Part shown: in pieces, positions 42,072-51,489 of the stretch
How the letters are laid out: the number at the start of each line of letters is the position of its first letter
Numbering within the stretch: position 1 is the first letter of the stretch
NCBI RefSeq assembly: GCF_006980705.1
Contig: NZ_SBHO01000009.1
Coordinates: 37,726 to 101,725, forward strand
Direction of reading: 5' to 3'
DNA length: 64,000 nucleotides
Source of the DNA: Tepidiphilus olei
GTDB lineage: Bacteria > Pseudomonadota > Gammaproteobacteria > Burkholderiales > Rhodocyclaceae
Notes under the pieces: generated by a model
Told to the model about the DNA's origin: nothing
Database searches by the model: none
Seen by the model: the letters and a program-made list of their open reading frames with translations, nothing else
Translations under genes and position numbers: made by a program

Positions 42072-42120
42072 ATGGTATGGATATTGCCGCAGGCGAAATG
42101 CGGTGACGATATCCTACCAT
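42072..42120. repeat. Inverted repeat upstream of dctP (possible operator)
   Basis: atggtatggatat (42072-42084) and atatcctaccat (42109-42120) are inverted copies with one extra base in the left arm, separated by 24 nt. The repeat lies 18 bp upstream of the dctP start. It may be an operator or an mRNA stem. Confidence 0.4.
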
Positions 42121-42258
42121 GCCTGCCCCTCGTTGCAGGGCGGGGCGGGACAGAAGCGATTGTCGATGGAATTGCACTGCGACGACCGGTTTTTTCATTG
42201 GATGGGCGGGCGGGGATGCAGCTACGATGAAGACTGGACGTCGTGAGAGGCGCGAAGA

Positions 42259-43428
42259 GTGGCCGAAGAGAGCGATCTCGAAAAGACCGAACAACCATCA
42301 CCACGGCGGTTGGAAAAGGCGCGTGAAGAGGGTCAGGTTCCGCATTCGCGTGAGCTCGGGACCTTTCTCGTGCTCTTCGTTGGCGTGATCACTTTGATGA
42401 TCGCAGGGGAGTGGATGGGCCGGCGTTGGGTGGGGGTGCTGACTCAAGGGTTCGCTTTCGAGCGCGATACGGCTTTCGATTTGACGCGGATGCTGGGGAT
42501 ATTGCAGCGGCTGTACGTCGAATCGCTGATCTCGTTCGCGCCGCTCTTGCTCTTCTTGATGCTTGCCGCGGTGGCAGGTCCCCTGATGCTGGGTGGGCTG
42601 GTGTTCGCTCCCAAGACCTTGGGTTTCCGTCTCGGGCGGCTCAATCCGATGAATGGCTTGCGCCGTATGTTTTTTTCGCTGCATGGGGCGATGGAGGTCG
42701 TCAAGTCGCTGCTCAAGGTCTCGGTGGTGGCGGCGATGGTATGGATCACCTTCCGGCGTGAGCGCGACGTCGTGCTCTCTTTGAGCGTTCTGCCGGTGAG
42801 CGATGCGGCAGGAAGTTTTTTGCGCGAGATGCTATTCGGGGCTTTGCTGATCGTGTCCGGACTCGCGCTGATCGCTGCGGTCGACGTGCCTTTCCAATTG
42901 TGGCAGTACTACAAGAAACTACGCATGACCAAAGAAGAGGTCAAGCGGGAATACAAGGAACAGGAAGGGGACCCGCACCTCAAGGCGCGTATCCGTTCGG
43001 TGCAGCGCGAGATGGCGCGTAAACGGATGATGGCCGAGGTGCCCAAGGCCGACGTGGTGGTGACCAACCCGACGCACTTCGCCGTGGCTCTGAAGTATGA
43101 TCAAAAATCGATGGCCGCTCCCATGGTGGTGGCCAAGGGCAGGGGGGTCATCGCGCAGAGGATCCGCGAACTCGCCGACGAAGCTCAGGTGCCCCGCGTG
43201 GAGGCTCCGCCCTTGGCGCGTGCGCTCTATGCGCACGTCGAGATCGGCGAGACGATACCGCCGACCCTCTTCGCGGCAGTAGCCGAGATTCTGGCCTATG
43301 TGTTTCAATTGGATCGCTGGATGGCCCAGGGTGGACCCAAGCCCCAGCCGCCACAAGAAGTGCCGGTGCCACCAGAACTCGATCCGGGTGAAGTGGCCAC
43401 GGCAGAGGCTGGGGACGGGGAGCCGTGA
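42259..43428 (+). CDS. flhB: Flagellar type III export switch protein FlhB
   Basis: Inner-membrane export-apparatus protein that switches secretion from rod/hook to filament substrates (389 residues). Four membrane helices (about 30-52, 88-115, 145-165, 180-205) precede a cytoplasmic domain with the autocleavage site NPTH in VVTNPTHFAVALKYD near 270. Start GTG 42259 gives the conserved AEESDLEKTEQPSPRRLEKARE. The ~35-residue Pro-rich C-terminal tail is variable in the family. Confidence 0.95.
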   Translation: MAEESDLEKTEQPSPRRLEKAREEGQVPHSRELGTFLVLFVGVITLMIAGEWMGRRWVGVLTQGFAFERDTAFDLTRMLGILQRLYVESLISFAPLLLFLMLAAVAGPLMLGGLVFAPKTLGFRLGRLNPMNGLRRMFFSLHGAMEVVKSLLKVSVVAAMVWITFRRERDVVLSLSVLPVSDAAGSFLREMLFGALLIVSGLALIAAVDVPFQLWQYYKKLRMTKEEVKREYKEQEGDPHLKARIRSVQREMARKRMMAEVPKADVVVTNPTHFAVALKYDQKSMAAPMVVAKGRGVIAQRIRELADEAQVPRVEAPPLARALYAHVEIGETIPPTLFAAVAEILAYVFQLDRWMAQGGPKPQPPQEVPVPPELDPGEVATAEAGDGEP

Positions 43429-43458
43429 GCGCGATGTGCGCCGTAAGGGAGTGAGACT

Positions 43459-45567
43459 ATGGCAGGAGAGCGGACCTTGATCGATTGGCGAACGTGGTTC
43501 GTGCCTTCGAAAATGCGCTTGCTGGCCGCGCCGGTGTTCATCTTCGTCGTGCTGTCGATGATGGTGCTGCCGCTGCCGCCCTTTGCGCTGGATCTCTTCT
43601 TCACGTTCAACATCGCCATGTCGGTCGTGGTGCTGTTGGTGGCGATGTATACCGTGCGCCCGCTGGATTTTTCGGTATTTCCCACCGTTTTGCTGGTCAC
43701 TACGCTGCTGCGCCTTGCGCTGAACGTGGCGTCCACTCGCGTGGTGCTGCTACACGGACACACGGGGCCGGATGCGGCCGGGCGGGTGATCGAATCCTTC
43801 GGTCAGTTCCTCGTCGGTGGCAACATGGCCATCGGCATCGTAGTGTTCGTGATTCTGGTGATCATCAACTTCGTGGTGATCACCAAGGGTGCCGGGCGCA
43901 TCGCCGAGGTGAGTGCGCGCTTCACCCTCGATGCCATGCCCGGCAAGCAGATGGCGATCGACGCGGATTTGAATGCCGGTCTCATCGATGAAGCGGAGGC
44001 GCGGCGCCGGCGCAAGGAAATTTCGCAGGAGGCCGATTTCTACGGCGCGATGGATGGTGCGTCGAAGTTCGTGCGCGGCGACGCGGTGGCTGGAATCCTG
44101 ATCCTGCTGATCAATATCCTGGGCGGGCTCATCGTCGGGGTGGTCGGTCACGGCATGGATCTGTCGCGCGCGGCCGATGCCTACGTGATCCTGACGATCG
44201 GCGATGGGTTGGTGGCGCAGATTCCGGCGCTGATGGTGTCGATCGCCGCCGGTATGGTGGTGTCGCGGGTGGGCGAGGAGTCGATGGATCTGGGAGGGTT
44301 GTTGATCCAGCAGGTCTTCACCAACCCGCAGGTGTTGGCTCTGGCGGCCAGTATCCTTTTGGTGATGGGCATGATTCCCGGGATGCCGAACTTCGTTTTC
44401 CTGCTCATCGGGGGCACCCTGGGGTGGATGGCATGGAAACGTTGGGCGAACGAACGTCGGCGAGCGGCGGAGCCGGAAACCGTTGCGCCTGCCGCCGTTG
44501 CGCCGCAGGAAGAGGTGATCGAGGCGAGCTGGGACGACGTGCAGCCGGTGGACGTCCTGGGCCTGGAAATCGGCTACCGCCTCATCCCGCTCGTCGATCA
44601 GTCGCAAGGCGGGGAGCTGCTCAAGCGCATCCGGGGATTGCGCAAGCGGTTTGCCCAGGAGGTGGGCTTTCTGCCCGCTCCCGTCCATATCCGCGACAAT
44701 CTCGAACTAAGGCCCAACGCCTACCGTATCCTGCTCAAAGGGGTGGAGATCGGCAGCGGCGAAGTCTATCCCGGACAATATCTGGCGATCGATCCGGGGC
44801 AAGTGCTCGGCCCGATAGAGGGGCGGCCCGGTAAGGATCCCGCCTTTGGCCTACCGGCGAAGTGGATCGACGCCGGGCTGCGCGAGCGGGCGCACGCGTT
44901 GGGCTATACGGTGGTCGATGCCGCCACGGTCATCGCCACGCACCTCAACCAGGTACTCGTCGAGCATGCCGGTGAACTGCTGGGTCGCGAGGAGACGCAG
45001 GCACTGCTCGACCGCATCAAGAAGGAATCTCCCAAACTCGTCGAGGACCTGGTGCCCACCGTGGTGCCGGTGACGACGGTGCAGAAGGTGCTGCAATATC
45101 TGCTCGAGGAAGGGGTGGCGATCCGTGACATGCGCACCATCCTCGAAACTTTGGCCGAATGGGCGCCGAAGACGCAGGATCCGGTGGAGCTCACCAGCCG
45201 GGTGCGTGAAGCCTTGGGACGTGCCATCGTGCAGTCGCTCGCACCCGGCAGCGGCAAAGTTCCCGTCTTGATGCTGGATCCGGCGCTCGAGCGTATCCTG
45301 ATGCAGGCCGTGGGTGCGGGCGGAGGTAAGCCGGGGGCGATCGAACCGGGTTTGGCCGACACTTTGCTACGCCAGAGCGGGTTGGCCGTGCAACGTCTGG
45401 AGCAACAGGGGCTGGCGCCCATTTTGCTCGTGCCGCCGCAGCTGCGCTGGTTGCTCGCCCGTTTCTTGCGGCGTGCCGTGCCGAATCTCCGGGTGATCGC
45501 CACCAGCGAGATGCCCGAGGAGCGCTCGATCGAGATCGTGGAGATGATCGGTTCGCCCGCGTCGTGA
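43459..45567 (+). CDS. flhA: Flagellar export gate protein FlhA
   Basis: Ring-forming core of the flagellar export gate (702 residues). Eight membrane helices in the first ~330 residues, with the FHIPEP-type block RIAEVSARFTLDAMPGKQMAIDADLNAGLIDEAEA; the cytoplasmic ring domain follows, with LGLEIGYRLIPLVDQSQGGELL and VHIRDNLELRPNAYRILLKG. The stop is followed by an intrinsic terminator before flhF. Confidence 0.96.
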   Translation: MAGERTLIDWRTWFVPSKMRLLAAPVFIFVVLSMMVLPLPPFALDLFFTFNIAMSVVVLLVAMYTVRPLDFSVFPTVLLVTTLLRLALNVASTRVVLLHGHTGPDAAGRVIESFGQFLVGGNMAIGIVVFVILVIINFVVITKGAGRIAEVSARFTLDAMPGKQMAIDADLNAGLIDEAEARRRRKEISQEADFYGAMDGASKFVRGDAVAGILILLINILGGLIVGVVGHGMDLSRAADAYVILTIGDGLVAQIPALMVSIAAGMVVSRVGEESMDLGGLLIQQVFTNPQVLALAASILLVMGMIPGMPNFVFLLIGGTLGWMAWKRWANERRRAAEPETVAPAAVAPQEEVIEASWDDVQPVDVLGLEIGYRLIPLVDQSQGGELLKRIRGLRKRFAQEVGFLPAPVHIRDNLELRPNAYRILLKGVEIGSGEVYPGQYLAIDPGQVLGPIEGRPGKDPAFGLPAKWIDAGLRERAHALGYTVVDAATVIATHLNQVLVEHAGELLGREETQALLDRIKKESPKLVEDLVPTVVPVTTVQKVLQYLLEEGVAIRDMRTILETLAEWAPKTQDPVELTSRVREALGRAIVQSLAPGSGKVPVLMLDPALERILMQAVGAGGGKPGAIEPGLADTLLRQSGLAVQRLEQQGLAPILLVPPQLRWLLARFLRRAVPNLRVIATSEMPEERSIEIVEMIGSPAS

Positions 45568-45588
45568 TGCACCCCTCGTCGGCCGGAG

Positions 45589-45614
45589 AAAAGCGGGGTT
45601 TACCCCGCTTTTTT
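45589..45614 (+). terminator. Intrinsic terminator between flhA and flhF
   Basis: aaaagcgggg (45589-45598), loop ttta, ccccgctttt (45603-45612) followed by further Ts. It separates the export genes from the regulatory flhF-flhG-fliA-mot set. Confidence 0.88.
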
Positions 45615-45695
45615 CATGCGACGAGCCCAGAGGGCAGCCGCCGATAATGGGATCGAGGGGCCGACCGGACGGCCCGTGCATGGGGGAGCAGCCAG

Positions 45696-47150
45696 ATGGA
45701 CGTCAAACGCTATTTCGCACCGACAGCCCGTGAGGCGCTGCGGCAGCTCAAACAGGAACTGGGCGCGGATGCGATCGTTCTGGCGAACCGCTCCGTCGAG
45801 GGCGGCGTCGAGATTCTGGCGCTGCCGGCCGACGCGGTGGGTGCGTTGCCCGGTGGGTCGAGCGCCGCCGCGACGGCGCCTCGGCAGGCCGAGTCGGCAG
45901 GCGGGCGCAAGCGGGCCGCGGCCGCGGCCTATGCCCAAGCGTCTGCTCCCGAGGAAGAGCCGGTGGTGACGCTCTCCTCTCGCGGACCGCAGCGGCGCAG
46001 TGCCCCCGAGATCAAGCCATTCGCTCCGCCGCGCATGGAGACACCGGAATACGTCGTGCGTAAGGAAGAGGAGGAGGCCGAGCGCATTCGCCGGGCGATG
46101 GAGGCGGCGCGCAAGGAGCCGCCAGTACCGGAACCGTTGCGCGAGCCGGGTTGGTTCGGTGCGGCGCCCGTCGAGCCCCCGTCTTCGCCGGCGCTGGAGG
46201 GGCGCATCGAGGCCCTGCAGGAACAAAACGCTGTGCTCGCACGGCAACTGGGCAAGATACAGGAGATGATCGAGCGGCAACTCGCCGGATTCGCCTGGAA
46301 CGAAGCCGTGCGCAAGGCGCCGGCCCGCGCGCGTTTGCTCGGCGAGATGCTGGAGGCGGGATTTTCGCCGGCGCTCGCGCGCGAGGTGTGCGACCGTATC
46401 GAGGCGACCGAGGACTGGGACGCCGCGCGCGAAGCGGCCATGGCGCGATTGGGGGCACGGCTGGAGGTGGTCGGCAGCGACGACGATCTGATCGACCGCG
46501 GCGGCGTCTATGCCATCGTCGGCCCGACGGGCGTGGGCAAGACGACCACCACCGCCAAGATCGCCGCCCGCTGCGTGGTGCGCCACGGGGCGGCTCGGGT
46601 GGCGCTCATCACCACCGACGGCTACCGCATCGGCGCTCATGAACAGCTGCGCATCTATGGGCGTATCCTGGGCGTTCCGGTGTTCGCCGCACGCGACGCG
46701 AACGATTTGCGCGCCACGCTCGGTGAGCTGCGTGGCCGACACATGGTGCTCATCGACACCATCGGCATGAGCCAGCGCGACAAGGCGGTGACCGAGCAGG
46801 TGGCGATGCTCATGGGCGCGGGGCCGGTGCGCCGGCTCGTGTGCCTCAACGCCACGAGCCGGGGCGATACGCTCGACGACGTCGCCCGCGCGTTTGGCGG
46901 CGAAGGGCTCGCTGGCTGCATCTTCACCAAGGTCGACGAGGCGGCCACCATCGCCGCGGCGCTGGACGTGGCGATCCGGCATCGACTGCGCGTGCACTAC
47001 GTCGCCAACGGGCAGCGCGTGCCGGAGGATCTGCACTTGCCCAACCGCGCTTGGCTGCTGCAGCGGGCGTTTCGTGGCGCCGGGAGCGAACGGGTGACGA
47101 TGGCCGCCGACGAGGCGGCACTGTGGCTGGCCGCAGCGGTCGGGGCGTGA
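45696..47150 (+). CDS. flhF: Flagellar placement GTPase FlhF
   Basis: SRP-type GTPase that marks the pole for flagellar assembly (484 residues). The N-terminal B-domain (MDVKRYFAPTAREALRQLKQELGADAIVL) is followed by a variable Pro/Arg-rich linker, then the NG domain: G1 [18 protein letters not shown] near 272, TTDGYRIGAHEQLRIYGRIL, LIDTIGMSQRD (G3) and FTKVDEAATIAAALD (G4). FlhF with a single-copy system implies polar flagellation. Confidence 0.95.
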   Translation: MDVKRYFAPTAREALRQLKQELGADAIVLANRSVEGGVEILALPADAVGALPGGSSAAATAPRQAESAGGRKRAAAAAYAQASAPEEEPVVTLSSRGPQRRSAPEIKPFAPPRMETPEYVVRKEEEEAERIRRAMEAARKEPPVPEPLREPGWFGAAPVEPPSSPALEGRIEALQEQNAVLARQLGKIQEMIERQLAGFAWNEAVRKAPARARLLGEMLEAGFSPALAREVCDRIEATEDWDAAREAAMARLGARLEVVGSDDDLIDRGGVYAIVGPTGVGKTTTTAKIAARCVVRHGAARVALITTDGYRIGAHEQLRIYGRILGVPVFAARDANDLRATLGELRGRHMVLIDTIGMSQRDKAVTEQVAMLMGAGPVRRLVCLNATSRGDTLDDVARAFGGEGLAGCIFTKVDEAATIAAALDVAIRHRLRVHYVANGQRVPEDLHLPNRAWLLQRAFRGAGSERVTMAADEAALWLAAAVGA

Positions 47151-47164
47151 TCGAGGAGAGCATC

Positions 47165-47947
47165 ATGCGTGAAATACTCGGAGACCAGGCAGGAACCCTG
47201 AGGCGGCTTTTCCGGCAGCGACCGCCAACCGTCTGTACGGTGTTCTCCACGGGTGCGGGGTGGGCGGATCACACGATGCGGCTCGCTCGTCGGCTGGCGC
47301 GCCGCTCGGGCCCGGTCCTCGTCGTCGATGAAGCGGTCTCCAGCCAGACTCTACCCGAGGCGGCCGGGGCGGGCCGCACGGCCGATCTATTGAGTGCCCT
47401 GGGCTCGACCGAACGTGCGATCCGCCTCCTCGTGGCGCTTCCCGGGGGCGTGAGTTATCTCAACGTGAAGGCGGCGGCGCTCGCGCTTCCCTTGCTCGAC
47501 GAGATGCGTCGTGAGCGCCTGCTGCGTTCGTTTCAAACCTTGTTGCGACCCTTCGAAACGGCGCTGGTCCATGCGGGCCGGGGCGACGCGGCCGATGCGT
47601 CTGCCTTTCTCACGAGTGCGCCGAGTGCCGTGGTGCTCGCCGAACTATCGGCCGATGGCGTGCGTGAAGCGCTCGGCCGGGCTCAAGATGCCACGTTGCA
47701 TGGGCGCTCGCGCCTGGGTGTCGTGACGGCGGGTGGGCGCGATGCCGCCGAGGCGGAGGCTTTCGTGCGCGAGTTGCAAGGAATATGGTGGCGCAAACTC
47801 TCTTTACGGGTGGCAGGCTGGAGTCGGCTCGAAACCCTCGATGCGCGCGCATGGCAGGCGATGACCGGCGAGGACGGGGGAATGGCCAAGTCACCCGGTT
47901 GGCCCTCGGGGGCGGTCGGAACCAAGGCAGGGACGAAATCATGGTGA
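47165..47947 (+). CDS. FlhG/FleN-position MinD-like protein lacking the P-loop
   Basis: 260 residues between flhF and fliA, exactly where FlhG (FleN, YlxH) is encoded; FlhG is a MinD-type ATPase that limits flagellar number. The fold can be traced: TVCTVFSTGAGWADHTMRLARRLAR at the place of the deviant Walker A (normally SGKGGVGKT), GPVLVVDEAVSSQTL at the Walker A' Asp region, and a C-terminal half with SAPSAVVLAELSADGVREA. The signature Lys residues and GKT are absent, so ATP binding looks lost. The start at 47165 follows flhF by 14 nt; the end overlaps fliA (ATGGTGA). Identity is by position and weak similarity only. Confidence 0.6.
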   Translation: MREILGDQAGTLRRLFRQRPPTVCTVFSTGAGWADHTMRLARRLARRSGPVLVVDEAVSSQTLPEAAGAGRTADLLSALGSTERAIRLLVALPGGVSYLNVKAAALALPLLDEMRRERLLRSFQTLLRPFETALVHAGRGDAADASAFLTSAPSAVVLAELSADGVREALGRAQDATLHGRSRLGVVTAGGRDAAEAEAFVRELQGIWWRKLSLRVAGWSRLETLDARAWQAMTGEDGGMAKSPGWPSGAVGTKAGTKSW

Positions 47948-48867
47948 CGGCTGCGTTGACTCCCTCTGGTAAAAAAATACGAGCTGAGGGAAAATCCCCT
48001 CTGTGGGCGGGGTTCGTGCGTAGGTCCGAGGCGCGCGATCCGTCGAAACGCAAGGTCGCATGGATGCTGGACGAGACGGGCAAGCCGGACATGGCGGCAC
48101 TGGTACGGGCGTATGCGCCGATGGTCAAGCGCATCGCCATGCACCTGGTCAACCGTTTGCCGCCGAACGTGGAGCTGGACGACCTCGTCCAATGCGGCAT
48201 GATGGGGCTGGTGGAGGCCATCGATCGCTATCGCGACGATGATCGTGCCGAATTCGAAACCTATGCGCTCGCTCGTATCCGCGGTGCCATGATCGATGCC
48301 TTGCGCGAGAACGACTGGGTTCCGCGCCAGCTGCGCAAGGAAATGCGCCGCGTCGAGGAGGTCATCGCAGCCCTCGAGCAGCACCTGGGGAGGGCGCCCA
48401 GCGAGAGGGAAGTGGCCGAAGCGCTCGGCATCGAACTCGAAGCCTATCAAAAGCTGCTCTCCAAAGCCAAAGGTCACCAGATCCTTTATTTCGACGATTT
48501 GATGTACGAACCCGAGGCGGGCGAGGACTTTCTCGAGCGCCATCTCGGGGATGACGAGCCGGGTCCCCAGGATCTCACCGAGTCGGCCGAACTGCGGGCG
48601 CAATTGGTAAAGAAGATCATCGACTTGCCGGAAAAGGAAAAACTGGTGCTCTCGCTCTATTACGACCATGAGCTCAATTTCAAAGAGGTTGGCGCCGTTC
48701 TTGGGGTGAGCGAATCGCGGGTGTCGCAATTGCACGCGCAAGCCATTTTGCGCCTGAGGTCCTTCCTGCTGGGGGAGAAATCCCCGCTGCCACGGGCCCG
48801 TCGAGGTCGCCCGCCCAAAGCGGGCCGTATTGCTGAGCGGCCCGACACCACGGCGGACGAAGCCTGA
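47941..48867 (+). CDS. fliA: Flagellar sigma factor FliA (sigma-28)
   Basis: Directs transcription of late flagellar and motility genes. Regions: 2 (VKRIAMHLVNRLPPNVELDDLVQCGMMGLVEAIDRY ... FETYALARIRGAMIDALRENDW), 3 (VPRQLRKEMRRVEE, AEALGIELEAY) and 4 (LPEKEKLVLSLYYDHELNFKEVGAVLGVSESRVSQLHAQAI). From 47941 it is 308 residues, some 60-70 longer than E. coli FliA; in-frame ATGs at 48064 and 48091 would give family-like lengths and may be the real start. A basic Arg/Pro tail follows region 4. Confidence 0.93.
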   Translation: MVTAALTPSGKKIRAEGKSPLWAGFVRRSEARDPSKRKVAWMLDETGKPDMAALVRAYAPMVKRIAMHLVNRLPPNVELDDLVQCGMMGLVEAIDRYRDDDRAEFETYALARIRGAMIDALRENDWVPRQLRKEMRRVEEVIAALEQHLGRAPSEREVAEALGIELEAYQKLLSKAKGHQILYFDDLMYEPEAGEDFLERHLGDDEPGPQDLTESAELRAQLVKKIIDLPEKEKLVLSLYYDHELNFKEVGAVLGVSESRVSQLHAQAILRLRSFLLGEKSPLPRARRGRPPKAGRIAERPDTTADEA

Positions 48868-48872
48868 CGGCG

Positions 48873-49637
48873 ATGGATGCGACCAGCCTCATCGGCCTCG
48901 TCCTCGGGCTGGCGGCCATCGTCGTCGGTCAGATCCTCGAAGGAGGACATATCGGCTCCCTGCTGCAGCCGACGGCGTTTCTCATCGTCTTCGGCGGCAC
49001 GACGGGAGCCGTGCTGTTGCAAACCCCTTTGCCCATCTTCGTCGGAGCCTTGCGTCTGCTCAAATGGGTCTTCGTCACCCCCGCGGACGATTCCAATGCG
49101 CTCATCGAGAAAACCACGGAATGGGGGCGTATCGCTCGGCGTGACGGCCTTTTGTCGCTGGAAGCGCGGATCGCTCAGGAAAGGGATCCCTTCGTGCAGA
49201 AAGGGCTCCAACTACTCGTCGACGGCATCGAGCCGAATCGAATGCGCGAGGTGCTCGAGACCGAGATCGACATGGCCGAGGAACAGTTGAAACTGCGTGC
49301 CAAGGTGTGGGAATCGGCTGGTGGTTATTCTCCCACCATCGGCATTCTCGGGGCTGTGATGGGGCTCATCCACGTGATGGAAAACCTCGCCGATCCTTCT
49401 CAGCTGGGCGCAGGCATCGCCGTGGCTTTCGTGGCCACCATCTACGGCGTGGGCGCGGCCAACCTCATTTTCATCCCGGTGTCGAAGAAGCTGATGACCC
49501 ACATCCGCACGCTCACGGTGCAACGCCAAATGCTCGTCGATGGACTCGTGGGAATCGCCCAAGGGGATAATCCGAGGCTGATCGAAAGCAGGATGGGTTC
49601 GTATTTGCCCGAGATTCGTTCAGACTCTTCCTCCTGA
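48873..49637 (+). CDS. motC: Flagellar stator protein, MotA family (MotC type)
   Basis: Proton-channel stator subunit (254 residues) with four membrane helices (about 5-22, 33-50, 150-170, 182-205). IVFGGTTGAVLLQTP, the cytoplasmic loop with torque-generating charged residues (RRDGLLSLEARI ... DPFVQKGLQLLVDG) and GYSPTIGILGAVMGLIHVMENL are typical. Its position behind fliA resembles MotC of Pseudomonas. It begins 5 nt after fliA. Confidence 0.9.
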   Translation: MDATSLIGLVLGLAAIVVGQILEGGHIGSLLQPTAFLIVFGGTTGAVLLQTPLPIFVGALRLLKWVFVTPADDSNALIEKTTEWGRIARRDGLLSLEARIAQERDPFVQKGLQLLVDGIEPNRMREVLETEIDMAEEQLKLRAKVWESAGGYSPTIGILGAVMGLIHVMENLADPSQLGAGIAVAFVATIYGVGAANLIFIPVSKKLMTHIRTLTVQRQMLVDGLVGIAQGDNPRLIESRMGSYLPEIRSDSSS

Positions 49638-49649
49638 GCGAGGCGCACC

Positions 49650-50498
49650 ATGGCGAGGCGCAGGAAATCTTCCGAAGAACACGAGAATCTGGAGCGCTGG
49701 CTGGTGAGTTATGCCGACTTCATCACATTGCTCTTCGCGTTCTTCGTGGTGATGTACGCCCTGTCTTCCCTCAACGAGGGAAAATATCGCGTTCTATCCG
49801 AATCCCTCCACCAAGCCTTTCGTGCTGGCGTCATCGTGCCCCAAACCGGCGAAGTGAAGGAGCAAATTCCGATACCGGCCGTCGTCAGCGGCGTACCGCT
49901 GCCGGTACCGCAGCGGGGGGATCAGGGGAGCGAGCGCGGCGAAGAGCGGGTGCGCCAGGCGCTTGCAACCACCGCCCACGCCGCTTCGGCTTTGCGTGCC
50001 GCGCTTCAGCCTTTGATCGAGAGCGGTCAGGTCACGGTGAGCGAGGGAGCGTTCGGGGTGACCGTGGAGATTAACGCTGGCATCCTCTTTCCCAGTGGTG
50101 AAGCAACGCTGGGCCCGATGGCGATCGCCATCCTCAGACAAGTGGCCAACGTTCTGGCGTATGCCGGCGATGGGCCGATCTGGGTCGAAGGTCACACGGA
50201 CAACGTTCCCTTGCGCCGAGGGGCGCGCTATCCCTCCAACTGGGAACTATCCGCGGCGCGGGCGGCGGCGGTCGTGCGGCTCTTCGAGGAGCAAGGGGTG
50301 GCATCGTCCCGCCTCGCTGCGGTAGGCTATGCCGATCAGCGTCCCATCGCGGACAATGCCACCGAGGAAGGGCGGCAGAAGAACCGTCGTGTGACGATCA
50401 GGCTCGAATCCCTCATCGATTCCGGTGGGGCTGGTGCGACATCCGCTCTGCCCGCCCAAGAAGGAGCTATAGGCAGCATTCTTCCTCCGTCGCCTTGA
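49650..50498 (+). CDS. motD: Flagellar stator protein, MotB family (MotD type)
   Basis: Peptidoglycan-anchored stator partner (282 residues). A single helix with the proton-carrying Asp ([21 protein letters not shown] near 22), a periplasmic plug/linker, and an OmpA-like domain (about 135-255) with [20 protein letters not shown] and [18 protein letters not shown]. The 3' end overlaps the convergent pyrD gene by 32 bp. Confidence 0.9.
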   Translation: MARRRKSSEEHENLERWLVSYADFITLLFAFFVVMYALSSLNEGKYRVLSESLHQAFRAGVIVPQTGEVKEQIPIPAVVSGVPLPVPQRGDQGSERGEERVRQALATTAHAASALRAALQPLIESGQVTVSEGAFGVTVEINAGILFPSGEATLGPMAIAILRQVANVLAYAGDGPIWVEGHTDNVPLRRGARYPSNWELSAARAAAVVRLFEEQGVASSRLAAVGYADQRPIADNATEEGRQKNRRVTIRLESLIDSGGAGATSALPAQEGAIGSILPPSP

Positions 50499-51489
50499 GG
50501 CATTCCTCCACCAGCGCCGGGCCGCGATAGATGAGCCCGGTGTAGATCTGCACGAGGGAAGCACCGGCGCGCAGCTTGGCGCGCGCATCTTCGCCCGAGA
50601 GGATGCCGCCGGCGGCGATGAGCGGCACCCGCCCCTGAAGGCGCTGCGCAAGTGCCGCGAGCACGGCGGTGGCGCGTTCGCGCAGCGGCTCGCCCGATAA
50701 CCCCCCCGTTTCCTGGCCGTGCGGCAGGTGCGCCACGCCCTCGCGCGAGATCGTGGTATTGGTGGCGATCACGCCGTCGATGCGGTATTCGAGCACTTTT
50801 TCGGCGATGAGATCGAGCTCGGTTTCTTCCAGATCGGGGGCGATCTTGAGCACGAGCGGCGTGCGCTTGTCGTGGCTCGTCGCGAGCCGTTCGGCCTCTT
50901 CGCGTAGCCCTCCGAGTAGCGCCTCGAGCGAGTCGCCGCGCTGCAGTTCGCGCAGGGCGCGCGTGTTCGGTGAGGAGACGTTGATCGTCACGTAGTCGGC
51001 CGTGGTCCACACGCGGCGCAGTCCCGCGACATAGTCGTCGAGGGCGCGTTCGAGGGGTGTGTCGGCATTCTTGCCGAGGTTGATGCCGAGAATCCCGCGC
51101 CAACGGCGAGCGCGTACCCGTGCGACCAGCGCGTCCACGCCGTCGTTGTTGAATCCCATGCGGTTGATGAGGGCGCGCGCCTGCGGCAGGCGGAAGAGCC
51201 GCGGTTTGGGATTGCCCGGCTGCGGCCGCGGCGTGACGGTGCCCACCTCGATAAAACCGAATCCTAGCCGCGCCAGACCATCGATCGCCTCCCCGTTCTT
51301 GTCCAGCCCGGCGGCAAGCCCGACGCGATTGGGAAATTCCAGGCCCATGAGGGTGACGGGGGCGCGCCGGGGTGGCTCGGGCGGGGGCAGCAGCCGCCCC
51401 AGGGTAGCAAACGCGTGGATCGTCAGGTCGTGGGCGGTCTCCGGTTCGAGCGCGAAGAGCGCCGGACGGGCGAAGCAGTAAGGGATCAT
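50467..51489 (-). CDS. pyrD: Dihydroorotate dehydrogenase (quinone, class 2)
   Basis: Membrane-associated flavoenzyme of pyrimidine synthesis that passes electrons to quinone (340 residues). The N-terminal amphipathic helix ([20 protein letters not shown]) marks class 2. FMN barrel motifs include [22 protein letters not shown], the catalytic Ser loop [23 protein letters not shown] and [22 protein letters not shown]. It overlaps bpt by 4 nt and motD by 32 bp (convergent). Confidence 0.96.
   Translation of the reverse strand: MIPYCFARPALFALEPETAHDLTIHAFATLGRLLPPPEPPRRAPVTLMGLEFPNRVGLAAGLDKNGEAIDGLARLGFGFIEVGTVTPRPQPGNPKPRLFRLPQARALINRMGFNNDGVDALVARVRARRWRGILGINLGKNADTPLERALDDYVAGLRRVWTTADYVTINVSSPNTRALRELQRGDSLEALLGGLREEAERLATSHDKRTPLVLKIAPDLEETELDLIAEKVLEYRIDGVIATNTTISREGVAHLPHGQETGGLSGEPLRERATAVLAALAQRLQGRVPLIAAGGILSGEDARAKLRAGASLVQIYTGLIYRGPALVEECLKATEEECCL

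Noticed and set aside
42121..42258. Sigma-54 or sigma-28 promoter before flhB
   Set aside because: ttgcac is present, but no TGGCACG-type -24 element at the right spacing and no sigma-28 consensus.
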